This document shows positions 34,795-43,463 of a stretch of DNA of 64,000 nucleotides, in pieces. Both the position numbers and the translations under genes were made by a program. The stretch spans positions 310,001-374,000 of the forward strand of contig NZ_VJYD01000002.1 of the NCBI RefSeq assembly GCF_007341385.1, given 5' to 3'. The notes beneath the pieces were generated by a model, which saw nothing but the letters and a program-made list of their open reading frames with translations, was not told the DNA's origin and made no database searches. Numbering within the stretch: position 1 is the stretch's first letter; every line of letters starts with the position of its first letter. This DNA is from Flavobacterium daemonense. Lineage in GTDB: Bacteria; Bacteroidota; Bacteroidia; Flavobacteriales; Flavobacteriaceae.

Positions 34795-35187
34795 TTATGA
34801 TTTTCTTCTTTTATCTAAAAGATCACGGTTTTCAATTGGGTTTTCCTTGCCTGCTAAAGCGTTGTCGATTTTTTCGATATAATCTAATGAGTCATCGATA
34901 AAAAATACCAAGTTTGGTACACGACGCAACTGCAAACGCACACGCTGAGACAAATCGTGTTTGATTAAAGTTGTATTTGATTTTATTCCTTCTAAAGTTT
35001 CTTTGGCTTTTTCCTGAGGAAAAATGCTTAAATATACTGTTGCCACAGATAAGTCAGTAGTCACACTAACTTTGGATACTGAAATTACCAAATTGGTAAT
35101 TCCGTTTTTTCGCACTTCACCTTGCAAGATATCAACCAAATCTTTTTGGATGACACCGCCTATTTTTTTCTGTCTATTTGTTTCCAT
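34795..35187 (-). CDS. rbfA: Ribosome-binding factor A
   Basis: A 130-residue RbfA: QKKIGGVIQKDLVDILQ, then VSKVSVTTDLSVATVYLSIFP and LRRVPNLVFFIDDSLDYIEKIDNAL. It helps mature the 30S subunit and its 16S rRNA 5' end. A -7 element TATTTTTG on the - strand (35192-35199) lies just before the ATG, so the leader would be very short. It is the first gene of an rbfA-LolC/E-like pair. Confidence 0.95.
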   Translation of the reverse strand: METNRQKKIGGVIQKDLVDILQGEVRKNGITNLVISVSKVSVTTDLSVATVYLSIFPQEKAKETLEGIKSNTTLIKHDLSQRVRLQLRRVPNLVFFIDDSLDYIEKIDNALAGKENPIENRDLLDKRRKS

Positions 35188-35191
35188 AATG

Positions 35192-35199
35192 CAAAAATA
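35192..35199 (-). promoter_or_regulatory. Putative -7 promoter element of rbfA
   Basis: TATTTTTG on the - strand, 4 bp before the rbfA start codon, so the message would be nearly leaderless. The rest of the 230-bp gap to the CBS gene (35188-35417) is AT-rich with no other clear feature. Confidence 0.4.
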
Positions 35200-35417
35200 C
35201 TATTTTTAAATTCAATAGATTAATTTCAAATCAAGATATAGATTGATTTTTCGTTTTCTACTCTAAATTATTCTTTTTTTATAATTAAATCTTAAGATTT
35301 CAATTATACACAAAAAACATTTAACTCATTTATTTTCAGATGTTAAACCTGATAAAAATCATGTTTCGAATGCTATTCTTTTCCGAACTTTGATGCAAAC
35401 ATTACAACTTATTTATC

Positions 35418-35837
35418 ATGAAAAAGAGAGAACCAATTAGTCACATTATGACAAAAACCGTAGTGACTGCAAATGAAAAAGATGATTTAAAAACAGTAGT
35501 TGAAAAATTAAAGAAAAATACCATTCGACATATTCCAATTGTGAAGGGGAAAGAAGTAGTTGGCATCATTAGCCGAACAGACATCAACCGCCTTACTTTT
35601 GGTGCTTTGTTTGAAGGACAGGACGGCGCAGACGAAGCTATTCTTGATATGTTGTCTATTTCTCAGGTAATGACTTCAAAACCTAGAACAGTTCCGTCAG
35701 ATATGATTATTAGAGACTTGGCTGAAATTTTTGCAAAAGAAGATTTTCATGCACTTCCTGTTGTGGATCATGATGAACTTAAGGGAATTGTTACGACGAC
35801 GGATGTGATAAAATATTTATTAGAACAATACGATTAA
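35418..35837 (+). CDS. CBS-domain protein (two CBS repeats)
   Basis: A 139-residue protein made of two CBS repeats. The first is ISHIMTKTVVTANEKDDLKTVVEKLKKNTIRHIPIVKGKEVVGIISRTDI, and the second VMTSKPRTVPSDMIIRDLAEIFAKEDFHALPVVDHDELKGIVTTTDV. Such pairs bind adenosine nucleotides and sense energy state. No catalytic domain is attached. It stands alone on the + strand between opposite-strand neighbours. Confidence 0.92.
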   Translation: MKKREPISHIMTKTVVTANEKDDLKTVVEKLKKNTIRHIPIVKGKEVVGIISRTDINRLTFGALFEGQDGADEAILDMLSISQVMTSKPRTVPSDMIIRDLAEIFAKEDFHALPVVDHDELKGIVTTTDVIKYLLEQYD

Positions 35838-35850
35838 TCAAACCTCGATT

Positions 35851-35888
35851 TATAAAAAAAAAGGGAGCCAACGAGCTCCCTTTTTTTA
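35851..35888. terminator. Bidirectional terminator
   Basis: Stem GGGAGC/GCTCCC with A-run before and T-run after, between the CBS gene (+) and the EnvC-like gene (-). It overlaps the stop region of the latter. Confidence 0.9.
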
Positions 35889-37157
35889 TCTGTTTTGCAA
35901 CCATCCTTCCGGATTGTTATTTGATGTATTTTGAAGAATCAAAAATTTGATTATTGTTTTTCCTGTATCACCACTGGTTCTTACTTTTCCAAGACTTTGC
36001 TTAATTTTTACTTTATCTCCTTGTTCTACAAAAACCTGACTCAGATTCTGATAAACAGTAAAATAATCCCCATGCTGAATAAAAACTGCCTTATTTACTG
36101 GAGATAATGCAATAACTTTTGATACAACCCCTTCAAATACTGCACGCGCAGTAGCACCATCTTCTGTCGTTATCTCAACCCCTGAATTGTGTACTATAAT
36201 CGAAGGATGGAGTGGATGTGGCTGATCTCCATATGCAAGAGAAATAAATCCTTTTTCAACTGGCCATGGCAATTTTCCTCTGTTTGCCTTAAAGTCTGCT
36301 GCTAGAATTTTACCTTCTGGTGTTAATGCAATTCTATCTGAAGAAATACTTCGAACAGGTGGATCATTACTTTCTGTAGTTTTACCTTCTGCAATTCTTT
36401 TTCTTCTTTCTTCTTCTGCTTTCTGGTTGGCTAACCTAATTTGTTCACGAATAAGATCTTTAATTTTTGCATCAATTCTTCTCGATTCTTGTTGTTTAGC
36501 TTTTGTATCAGCAATGATTTTATTTTTATCTTTTTTAAGAGCATTTACTAATTTTTGCTGTTCTTTCTTTTCAATTTCTAAACTTTGCTTTTCCTTTTGA
36601 TTTTCAGCAATAATTTTCTTCTTAACTTGCCTTTGTCCGTCTAATTTTGCGTTGAAATCAACCAATTGAGCCGTTTTAGACTGAATTTCTAGACCTTGAT
36701 TTTTTCTGTAATTTGTATATTGTTTTAAATACTGCGCTCTTTTATAAGCTTGCAAAAAGCTTTCTGAAGACAAAATAAACATGGCACGACTCTGCTCAGA
36801 ACGGCTTTTGTATGATTTAAGAATCATTTTTGCATAATCCGCTTTTAAAACTGTCAATTCTTTTTTCAATTTATTAACCTGAACTTGATTAATATACATA
36901 TCATTGCTGATCAATCTCTCTTGTTTTGCCGTTGTATTGATCAGTTTTTCTTTCAGCTTAATTTTATTTGCCTGAATCATAAATACATTCACAGCCGATT
37001 TTTCCTGTTTTTTTACAGACTGCAGCATTTTTTCATTATCTCTAATTTCCTGCTGAATTTGCGCTTTGCGCTGTTCAAGTTTTTCTTGCTGAGAATCCTG
37101 TGCCCACATAAAAGTTGTGGCACAAATAAAAATTAGGCTTAGGAGAAATTTTGGCAT
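35886..37157 (-). CDS. EnvC-like murein hydrolase activator (degenerate LytM domain)
   Basis: About 423 residues with signal peptide (MPKFLLSLIFICATTFMWAQ), a long coiled coil (about 25-250) and a C-terminal LytM/M23 domain. The catalytic signs of a peptidase are missing: HNSGVEI has Glu where Asp is expected, and YFTVYQNL has Gln for the second motif's His. EnvC itself lacks catalytic residues and activates amidases, so this is an activator. A TTG at 37178 would add seven residues; the ATG at 37157 gives the signal peptide. It follows the DUF4292 gene closely. Confidence 0.9.
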   Translation of the reverse strand: MPKFLLSLIFICATTFMWAQDSQQEKLEQRKAQIQQEIRDNEKMLQSVKKQEKSAVNVFMIQANKIKLKEKLINTTAKQERLISNDMYINQVQVNKLKKELTVLKADYAKMILKSYKSRSEQSRAMFILSSESFLQAYKRAQYLKQYTNYRKNQGLEIQSKTAQLVDFNAKLDGQRQVKKKIIAENQKEKQSLEIEKKEQQKLVNALKKDKNKIIADTKAKQQESRRIDAKIKDLIREQIRLANQKAEEERRKRIAEGKTTESNDPPVRSISSDRIALTPEGKILAADFKANRGKLPWPVEKGFISLAYGDQPHPLHPSIIVHNSGVEITTEDGATARAVFEGVVSKVIALSPVNKAVFIQHGDYFTVYQNLSQVFVEQGDKVKIKQSLGKVRTSGDTGKTIIKFLILQNTSNNNPEGWLQNR

Positions 37158-37180
37158 GTTTCTGTTTTCTTTTTGCAAAT

Positions 37181-37963
37181 TTACTTAATTATAACTTTTT
37201 TATATCCACTTGGAACACTATATGGAAAAGAAAGTTCTTCATTAAATGAAATATTAGTATAGTTTAAATTAATATTGGTTTTGCCTTTTGGCTGTACCGC
37301 ATTAATTTCAATGTTCGTTGGAAGCGTTCCTTGATTATATGTTTTACTGTCAGAATACATAATCTCAAGATTTATGTTTTCTGAAGCTTGTGAAATTTCT
37401 TCTTTCTGAACTAAATATTTTTCAGAATCTAAATAAAATACTTTTTTCAGTTTGTTGTCTTTTTCATCTTCTAATCTAAAAAGATTTTCAACAATTGTCT
37501 GCGTATATTTTCCCTTTCTCAAATCATCAAGTGCCTCTCCTACTAACAAATTCTGAACTTTGCTATAGTCTAATTCCGTTCCAAGCCATTTGCTTAAACT
37601 TGTAAAATCACCTTCATAGTAAGTTCCTTTTATTTTTTCATAATAGCTTACTGTGGTTGGCGTTATCAAAGCTTTTGCCATTGTGATTCCAAGAAAACGA
37701 ACGCTTATTAAAATCTGTTTGTCTTTTTCTATCTTGATGTCTGCACTAACATTTTGGCTTTGCTTTTCATCTTCATATCGCGCGCTCGCCTTTATATTTA
37801 AAGTCGAAAAATCTAACTTATTGTTATAATGTTTTTCAATTGCTTTTCTATCTTCTTTTGGTGCTTCTTCAATCTTACCATTGTTGTTTTGTACTGCTAC
37901 GGCTTTGGACTTGCATGAAATCATTAGAACCGAAAGCAATAGTACTGCTATATATCTTTTCAT
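37181..37963 (-). CDS. DUF4292 lipoprotein
   Basis: A 260-residue lipoprotein (lipobox VLMISCKS, Cys17). The body matches DUF4292: DFSTLNIKASARYEDEKQSQNVSADIKIEKD, then a LolA-like YEGDFTSLSKWLGTELDYSKVQNLLVG block. It is probably a periplasmic or outer-membrane LolB-like factor. It lies between a TPR protein and the EnvC-like gene, with gaps of 6 and 23 bp, a conserved Bacteroidetes order. Confidence 0.88.
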   Translation of the reverse strand: MKRYIAVLLLSVLMISCKSKAVAVQNNNGKIEEAPKEDRKAIEKHYNNKLDFSTLNIKASARYEDEKQSQNVSADIKIEKDKQILISVRFLGITMAKALITPTTVSYYEKIKGTYYEGDFTSLSKWLGTELDYSKVQNLLVGEALDDLRKGKYTQTIVENLFRLEDEKDNKLKKVFYLDSEKYLVQKEEISQASENINLEIMYSDSKTYNQGTLPTNIEINAVQPKGKTNINLNYTNISFNEELSFPYSVPSGYKKVIIK

Positions 37964-37969
37964 CTTTTC

Positions 37970-39319
37970 TTACTTCTTTTGTTTTAATAGTTCGTTAGCC
38001 TTCAAAAAGTATTCCTCTTTTTTCTTTGCATCTCCCAATCCGTTGTAAGCTTCTCCTAACTGCGTATTAAAATTTGACTCCAGCATTTTATCATCAACAA
38101 CATAATCAAGCCCCATTTCTAAAACGGTTTTTGCGTTTTTAAATTGCTTTAACTGGTTATTTCCCAGTCCTGCATAATAATAAAATTGCGGCTGACTCGG
38201 ATAAACTTCAATCATAGTCATTGCTCTTTTTGTCATTGGCTCAAATTGTTTTGCTTGCGTATACGCTTCAAGCAAAAGCAAATTGGTTTCACGATCTGTA
38301 TCTGAATGTGCTTTTAAATCTTTTTCATAATATTTAATTGCATTTTCATATTGACCTTTACTGTGATAAAATTTTCCTATTTCTTTGGCAACATCTACAT
38401 TTGGGTCATTGTCAAAATAAGAAATCGCTTTCTCCAAATCTGGTGCATATTGCGGGTTCTTATTCGTATAAATCAAAAATTCATTCAAAGTTCTGTGCTT
38501 GATTTTTGAATCAATTTTTGGACTCGCCAAAATAATATTCATTGACTTGATTGCTTTATCAGCTTGGTTTGCATCTAAATAGGTTTTGAACAAACTCACT
38601 TGCGCCCATTCCGAATTTGGAACCTCTTTTGCCAATTTTGTCGCAACTTCCAAAGCTTTGTCATTATCATCTGATTTTGAATATAAAATAATCAGATTCA
38701 GATAATTCGATTCTTCCTTAGGATTCTTTTTTATCTGATCAATCAAATTAGAAATCTCAGCATCTTGGTATTTTCCTTGTGATAAAATCTGCATTTTATA
38801 ACGATCACGATCTTCGGATTTTCCAAATTTATCGTTCATTTCGTTAATCGTTGCAAGCGCTTTATCAAATTGATTTGTAATCATATAAAGCGAAATCAAA
38901 TCATCTTTATATTCTTCATCAAAAACAATAATTTTTTGAATCGTTTCTATCGCCAACGGATAATTCTTGGTTTCATAACTTACGTCATAAATCCCGAGCC
39001 AATACCATTTGTTTTTAGGATCTAATTGTGTTGCTTTTTCAAAAGCTGTATTTGCGCTTTGATAATCTTTTAAAGCAAAGTAATTTTTCCCTAATTCAAA
39101 ATAAGCAACAGCATCATTAGGTTTCAGCTTTATGCATTTTTCTAATGATACTATAGCTTTATCGTAATTTTCTATTCCTTTTTGTTTCAACGATTCATAA
39201 AAAGCATCTTGATAGTCATCGGGCGCCATAGCAATATCTTCCGGTTCTGTCTGTGCAAAAACCGAATTTGAATTGCCTAGCAAAACGAAAAATAAAATAA
39301 CCAAAACGCTTTTTTTCAT
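37970..39319 (-). CDS. TPR protein with signal peptide
   Basis: A 449-residue protein with signal peptide (MKKSVLVILFFVLLGNSNSVFAQ) and about nine TPR units, including AVAYFELGKNYFALKDYQSANTAFEKATQLDP and QYENAIKYYEKDLKAH. It should be a periplasmic scaffold. It heads the operon with DUF4292 and the EnvC-like protein, which suggests a shared role in envelope assembly; the partner is unknown. Confidence 0.88.
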   Translation of the reverse strand: MKKSVLVILFFVLLGNSNSVFAQTEPEDIAMAPDDYQDAFYESLKQKGIENYDKAIVSLEKCIKLKPNDAVAYFELGKNYFALKDYQSANTAFEKATQLDPKNKWYWLGIYDVSYETKNYPLAIETIQKIIVFDEEYKDDLISLYMITNQFDKALATINEMNDKFGKSEDRDRYKMQILSQGKYQDAEISNLIDQIKKNPKEESNYLNLIILYSKSDDNDKALEVATKLAKEVPNSEWAQVSLFKTYLDANQADKAIKSMNIILASPKIDSKIKHRTLNEFLIYTNKNPQYAPDLEKAISYFDNDPNVDVAKEIGKFYHSKGQYENAIKYYEKDLKAHSDTDRETNLLLLEAYTQAKQFEPMTKRAMTMIEVYPSQPQFYYYAGLGNNQLKQFKNAKTVLEMGLDYVVDDKMLESNFNTQLGEAYNGLGDAKKKEEYFLKANELLKQKK

Positions 39320-39371
39320 TCTTTTATAATTTCATTTTTAAACCAAAAAGAAAAAGCCGAAACTCCTTTTT

Positions 39372-40388
39372 TTATTCTAAAACAGAATAATCTCCAATGC
39401 TTATGCTTGTAAACTTTCCGTCATAACTAACGTGATTTCCAATCATCGCATTGTCTAAGTTAGCGTTTTTTATTTGAGAATATGTTTGTATTAAGCTATT
39501 TTTAATAGAACTATCTGTAATGCGGCATCCTTTTCCAATAGAAACATTTGGACCAACTGTTGTGTTTTTCAGCACAACATTTTCACCAATGTAACAAGGA
39601 GGAATAATCGTTGAATTTTCTAAAGTCACATTATAATCTACTAAATGTTCTCCGTCATTATGCAAAAATCCAAGCATTCTGCTGTTGGTTTCAACCGTAA
39701 CATCTTTGTTTCCGCAATCCATCCATTCATCAACGCTTCCGGTCTTAAATACTTTACCATTAGCCATCATCGCTTTGATTCCGTCATTGATTTGGTATTC
39801 ACCGCCATTTTGAATGTTATTATCCAAAACGCCCTGAAGTTCTTTTTTCAAATCTCCAACTTCTTTGAAATAGTAAATTCCGATAACAGCTAAATCACTT
39901 ACGAATTCCTTTGGCTTTTCAACCAATTCTATAATTTCATTATTCTGATTCAGTTTTACAACTCCAAAAGCTTCTGGCTGTTCCACTTGTTTTACCCAAA
40001 TTACAGCATCTGCTTGAGGATCTAATTCAAAATCAGCTCTAATTAAAGTATCAGCATAAGCAATAACTGCAGGACCAGAAAGTGATTCTTTGGCACACAT
40101 AATTGCATGGCCAGTTCCTAAAGGTAAATGCTGGCGATAAATAGACGCTTTTGCACCAAGCCCTTGAGCCAAATCTTGTAAACTTGTTACAACATCTTCA
40201 CCAAAGAAAGCTTCATCGCCTAAAATAAATGCAACCTCTTCAATTGGTTCTTTTAATATTTTGGCAATATCTTCAACTAAACGGTGAACTATAGATTTTC
40301 CTGCAACAGGAATTAATGGTTTTGGAACTGTTAACGTATGTGGTCTAAGTCTCGAGCCGCGGCCCGCCATTGGAACGATTATTTTCAT
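39372..40388 (-). CDS. Sugar-phosphate nucleotidylyltransferase
   Basis: A 338-residue NTP-transferase of the GlmU/RmlA type. The N-terminus has the P-loop-like VPMAGRGSRLRPHTLTVPKPLIPVAGKS (GXGXRXXPXTXXXPKP), followed by AYADTLIRADF. The C-terminal part is a left-handed beta-helix (IIPPCYIGENVVLKNTTVGPNVSIGKGC) of an acetyl- or sugar-phosphate family. It makes a nucleotide sugar for surface polysaccharide. It lies next to dut and the flippase. Confidence 0.9.
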   Translation of the reverse strand: MKIIVPMAGRGSRLRPHTLTVPKPLIPVAGKSIVHRLVEDIAKILKEPIEEVAFILGDEAFFGEDVVTSLQDLAQGLGAKASIYRQHLPLGTGHAIMCAKESLSGPAVIAYADTLIRADFELDPQADAVIWVKQVEQPEAFGVVKLNQNNEIIELVEKPKEFVSDLAVIGIYYFKEVGDLKKELQGVLDNNIQNGGEYQINDGIKAMMANGKVFKTGSVDEWMDCGNKDVTVETNSRMLGFLHNDGEHLVDYNVTLENSTIIPPCYIGENVVLKNTTVGPNVSIGKGCRITDSSIKNSLIQTYSQIKNANLDNAMIGNHVSYDGKFTSISIGDYSVLE

Positions 40389-40470
40389 GTTTTTATTGAA
40401 AGATTAAAAAATTGAAAAATTGCAAGATTAGTAAATCTTTACATTCTTCAATCTTTAAATTATTAAATTT

Positions 40471-40905
40471 TTATTTTACTCCAGTACTCCCAAATCCGCC
40501 GGCTCCTCTTGAAGTTTCTGAAAGCTCTTCAACTTCAATCCATTCAGCTCTTTCGTGTTTGGCAATAATTAATTGTGCAATTCTTTCTCCGTTTTCAACA
40601 ACGAATTCTTCATTTGATAAGTTTACTAAAATTACTCCTATTTCACCTCTATAATCAGCATCGACAGTTCCTGGAGAATTTAAAACGGTTACGCCTTTTT
40701 TTGCCGCCAGTCCGCTTCTTGGTCTTACCTGAGCTTCGTAGCCAATTGGCAATTCAATAAAAAGTCCTGTTTTTACAATTGTTCTTTCTAAAGGCTTAAG
40801 TGTAATTGATTCTGTTAAATTAGCGCGCAAGTCCATTCCAGCCGAAGCGATCGTTTCGTAGTTTGGCAAGTCGTGCTGTGATTTATTTATGATTTGTATT
40901 TTCAT
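40471..40905 (-). CDS. dut: dUTP diphosphatase
   Basis: A 144-residue dUTPase with the family motifs: AGMDLRANL (motif I), [11 protein letters not shown] (motif II), [16 protein letters not shown] (motif III), ERIAQLII (motif IV) and the flexible [10 protein letters not shown] tail (motif V). It hydrolyses dUTP to dUMP and keeps uracil out of DNA. It lies between the flippase and the nucleotidyltransferase genes on the same strand. The short gap after it (40389-40470) is an AT-rich inverted-repeat-like region. Confidence 0.97.
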   Translation of the reverse strand: MKIQIINKSQHDLPNYETIASAGMDLRANLTESITLKPLERTIVKTGLFIELPIGYEAQVRPRSGLAAKKGVTVLNSPGTVDADYRGEIGVILVNLSNEEFVVENGERIAQLIIAKHERAEWIEVEELSETSRGAGGFGSTGVK

Positions 40906-40930
40906 TTGTAATTTAAAATTTTAAACGGGC

Positions 40931-42391
40931 TTATTTTTTCTTTAGTATTCCTTTAATGGTATCCTTTTCATAATGATAAACCATATACATGAAAATTAAA
41001 AGCAACGGAATTCCAACATAATATTTCTCTCTAAATCCGTAAAATGAAATTATTGAGAATACTATCGAAACGCCCAAATAAGCTCCAATTTTGTTCATGT
41101 CGTAAGGAATTGGGTAATACTTATTTCCTAAAACATACGAAATAAGCATCATACTTCCATAAGCCGAAATGGTTGCAATTGCAGAACCATAATAACTATA
41201 TTTTGGAATCAAAAGATAATTTAAAACCAATGTAACAATGGCACCAACAATAGAAATGTAAGCACCAATTTTTGTTTTGTCCGTCAGTTTATACCAAACC
41301 GACAAATTATTATAAATTCCTAAAAAGAAGTTTGCCAAAATAATCAGCGGTACTACTTTCATTGCTTCCCAATAGGACTTGTCGTTAAGCAATAAAATCT
41401 TTAAAATATCTGCAAATACAATAACTCCCAATAAAATTAGTGAACCCAGAATCACAAAATATTTCGTGATTACGGCATAGGTTTGAGGCGCATTTTCATT
41501 TTTTGCATGGCTGAAAAAGAAAGGCTCGATTCCTAATCTGAAAGCAGTTGCAAAAAGAACCATGAATAATCCTAATTTGTAGCAAGCAGAATATGCACCA
41601 ACTTCAGATTTTGCTAAATTTTCAGGAAGAAGATATCCTAAAAGGATTTTATCAAAATGCTCATTTACTGCAAAAGCCAATCCCGCAACCAAAATTGGAA
41701 GCCCGTATTTCATCATTCTTTTCCAAAGTTCTGGATCAAATTTTCGTCCAAGCGAAAGGTAATTTGGCGAAAGCACAATAAAAGTGGCTAAACTCGCCAG
41801 AAGATTTGCAATGAAAATATAGGCGATTTGAAAATTCTCTACGTATAAATTATCCCAAACTGAATTAGGATGTGATTCTGCCAATTTCGGCAAATACATC
41901 AAAAAGAAAATATTCAATAATAAATTAATTACAACATTTCCAATCTTGATAGCCGCATAAACCATTGGTCGCTGATTCGCTCTCAGTTTAGAAAAAGGTA
42001 CTAAAACCAAAGCATCCAGAACTAAAATCCAAACCGAATACGTGATATATTGTACATCAACTTCCGCCCAAGTTGCGAGCGTATTTCTAAAAATTAAGGC
42101 GGCAAATAAAAATCCTATTGATGACCAAAAAATAGAAATGGTAGACGTTGCAATTACATTTTTCTTGTCATCTTCGGCACTATAGAATCTAAAAAAAGCG
42201 GTCTCCATTCCGTAAGAAAGAACCACATTAAAGAAAACCATCCAAGACAAAACAATCGAGACTTCGCCATATTCTGCTGTTGGTAAAATACCTGTATATA
42301 ATCTGACCAATAAAAAACTAAGCATCCTCGGTAAAACCGTTGCTAGTCCGTAAATCGCAGTTTGTTTGAATAGATTTTTATATAATCCCAA
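40931..42391 (-). CDS. Oligosaccharide flippase (Wzx-like MviN/PST family)
   Basis: A 486-residue protein with 12-14 helices, beginning GLYKNLFKQTAIYGLATVLPRMLSFLLVRLYTGILPTAEYGEVSI, the Wzx/PST signature. It probably flips lipid-linked oligosaccharides. It is followed by dut, and the nucleotidyltransferase downstream supports a polysaccharide link. No other polysaccharide genes lie next to it. Confidence 0.9.
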   Translation of the reverse strand: MGLYKNLFKQTAIYGLATVLPRMLSFLLVRLYTGILPTAEYGEVSIVLSWMVFFNVVLSYGMETAFFRFYSAEDDKKNVIATSTISIFWSSIGFLFAALIFRNTLATWAEVDVQYITYSVWILVLDALVLVPFSKLRANQRPMVYAAIKIGNVVINLLLNIFFLMYLPKLAESHPNSVWDNLYVENFQIAYIFIANLLASLATFIVLSPNYLSLGRKFDPELWKRMMKYGLPILVAGLAFAVNEHFDKILLGYLLPENLAKSEVGAYSACYKLGLFMVLFATAFRLGIEPFFFSHAKNENAPQTYAVITKYFVILGSLILLGVIVFADILKILLLNDKSYWEAMKVVPLIILANFFLGIYNNLSVWYKLTDKTKIGAYISIVGAIVTLVLNYLLIPKYSYYGSAIATISAYGSMMLISYVLGNKYYPIPYDMNKIGAYLGVSIVFSIISFYGFREKYYVGIPLLLIFMYMVYHYEKDTIKGILKKK

Positions 42392-42487
42392 AATAATTTT
42401 TATAATAAAGTTCGTAAAACAAAAATAACCAATTCTTTGGTTTATTAATGATTTTGCCTGTTCAATAAAGAAAGTTCAGCTGTTTTT

Positions 42488-42934
42488 TTATTGAGTAAGT
42501 TTGTTTTCATCCAAAACTTTCACAAAATGAAATCCTTTAGGACCGTAACCTTGGTTGTAGTAAAACCGATGTGCACCAAAATTTCCGGTAAAAGCATCTA
42601 GAACGATACTGCTGCAGCCTAAATCTGAAGCTTTCTTATCAATATAATCCGTCAATAATTTTCCTATTCCTTTAGATCTGTGCTCTGGGTTCACAACAAA
42701 ATTGTCAATTTCAAGATATTTTCCTGTCCAAAGTTTTGTGGCTGACCAACAGCCAGTTATTCCTAAACAAACATCGTTGTCAAAAACTGCAATCTGGATA
42801 TAGTTGTGAGGAATCATTTCCCTTAAATAGGACTCATATTTTTCGATTGAAATTTTAGGATAAAGAAATCGCATAGTATCGATTTGTTCCAGCATTTCTT
42901 CAATTGTAGTAAGTTCTCGTATTTGAAATTCCAT
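42488..42934 (-). CDS. GNAT family N-acetyltransferase
   Basis: About 148 residues with GNAT motif A (VNPEHRSKGIGKLLTDYIDKKASDLGCSSIVLDAF) and FYYNQGY at the C-terminus. It transfers an acetyl group to an amine of unknown substrate. The ATG at 42934 (MEFQIREL) is preferred to an upstream codon seven residues earlier, because a -7-like TATCTTTA lies directly before it. Confidence 0.88.
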   Translation of the reverse strand: MEFQIRELTTIEEMLEQIDTMRFLYPKISIEKYESYLREMIPHNYIQIAVFDNDVCLGITGCWSATKLWTGKYLEIDNFVVNPEHRSKGIGKLLTDYIDKKASDLGCSSIVLDAFTGNFGAHRFYYNQGYGPKGFHFVKVLDENKLTQ

Positions 42935-43073
42935 TGTAATAAAGATAAACGTCAAAATTACTCAATTTTTCTTACGCCAAAAATATTATTGCGAAACAAG
43001 GCATATGTGAAATCTATAAAATTGAAAAAAAATTATATAAGTTTTTCCAACTGCTTCTGTATTAACTTTGTAT

Positions 43074-43252
43074 CACAGGGAATGAGAAAAGCTAAAATAC
43101 AACCCTTAAAAAAAGCAAAGCATTGGGACGGATAAAGCTAGTTTGTTCCCACAAAAGACAAAGCACAAGGGATTGATTCTGCTGAAATGTAACCCTCAAA
43201 AAAACAGAGCCTTGGGATTAATAAAGCTAGTTTGTTCCCATAAAAGACAAAG
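43074..43252 (+). ncRNA. Two tandem 90-nt structured units, putative non-coding RNA
   Basis: Unit 1 (43074-43163) and unit 2 (43164-43252) are about 75 percent alike by eye. Each starts CACAGGG or CACAAGGG and can form two stems: AGGG with CCCT, and TGGGA with TCCCA around a conserved loop TAAAGCTAGTTTGT. Each ends AAAAGACAAAG. A -7-like TAACTTTG (43064-43071) lies just ahead. No open reading frame spans the units. A further hairpin (43287-43339) and a terminator (43412-43447) follow, so a + strand transcript is plausible. I could not match it to a known family. Confidence 0.5.
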
Positions 43253-43286
43253 CAAAACAGAGGTGATAAATCTGTGCAATAATTTT

Positions 43287-43339
43287 ATAAAATGGTATTG
43301 ATTCTCAGTTTTTGGGTAAATTGAGAATCACCATTTTAT
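43287..43339. repeat. Long hairpin downstream of the tandem units
   Basis: Left arm ATAAAATGGTATTGATTCTC and right arm GAGAATCACCATTTTAT pair with a small bulge around TTTTTGGGTAAA. It has no poly-T tail and is more likely part of an RNA structure than a terminator. Confidence 0.65.
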
Positions 43340-43411
43340 AACAGATAAAAAATTCAATTTCTATATAAAAGAGAAAAAGCTGATATTTGGGGGTATCGGC
43401 TTATTTTTTGC

Positions 43412-43447
43412 AAAAAAAGAGCCAGCAAATATGCTGGCTCTTTTTTA
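43412..43447. terminator. Bidirectional terminator, end of atpG
   Basis: Stem AGAGCCAGCA/TGCTGGCTCT with A7 before and T6 after. It ends the atp operon on the - strand and could end the putative + strand RNA. The rest of the 42935-43463 gap holds the tandem units and hairpin. Confidence 0.92.
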
Positions 43448-43463
43448 TATTTTAAGATACTAA

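Noticed and set aside
37900..40470. AT-rich repeat-like gap 40389-40470 as a regulatory RNA
   Set aside because: The ATTGAAAG/CTTTAAAT words pair only imperfectly and the gap is short; nothing beyond low complexity is supported.
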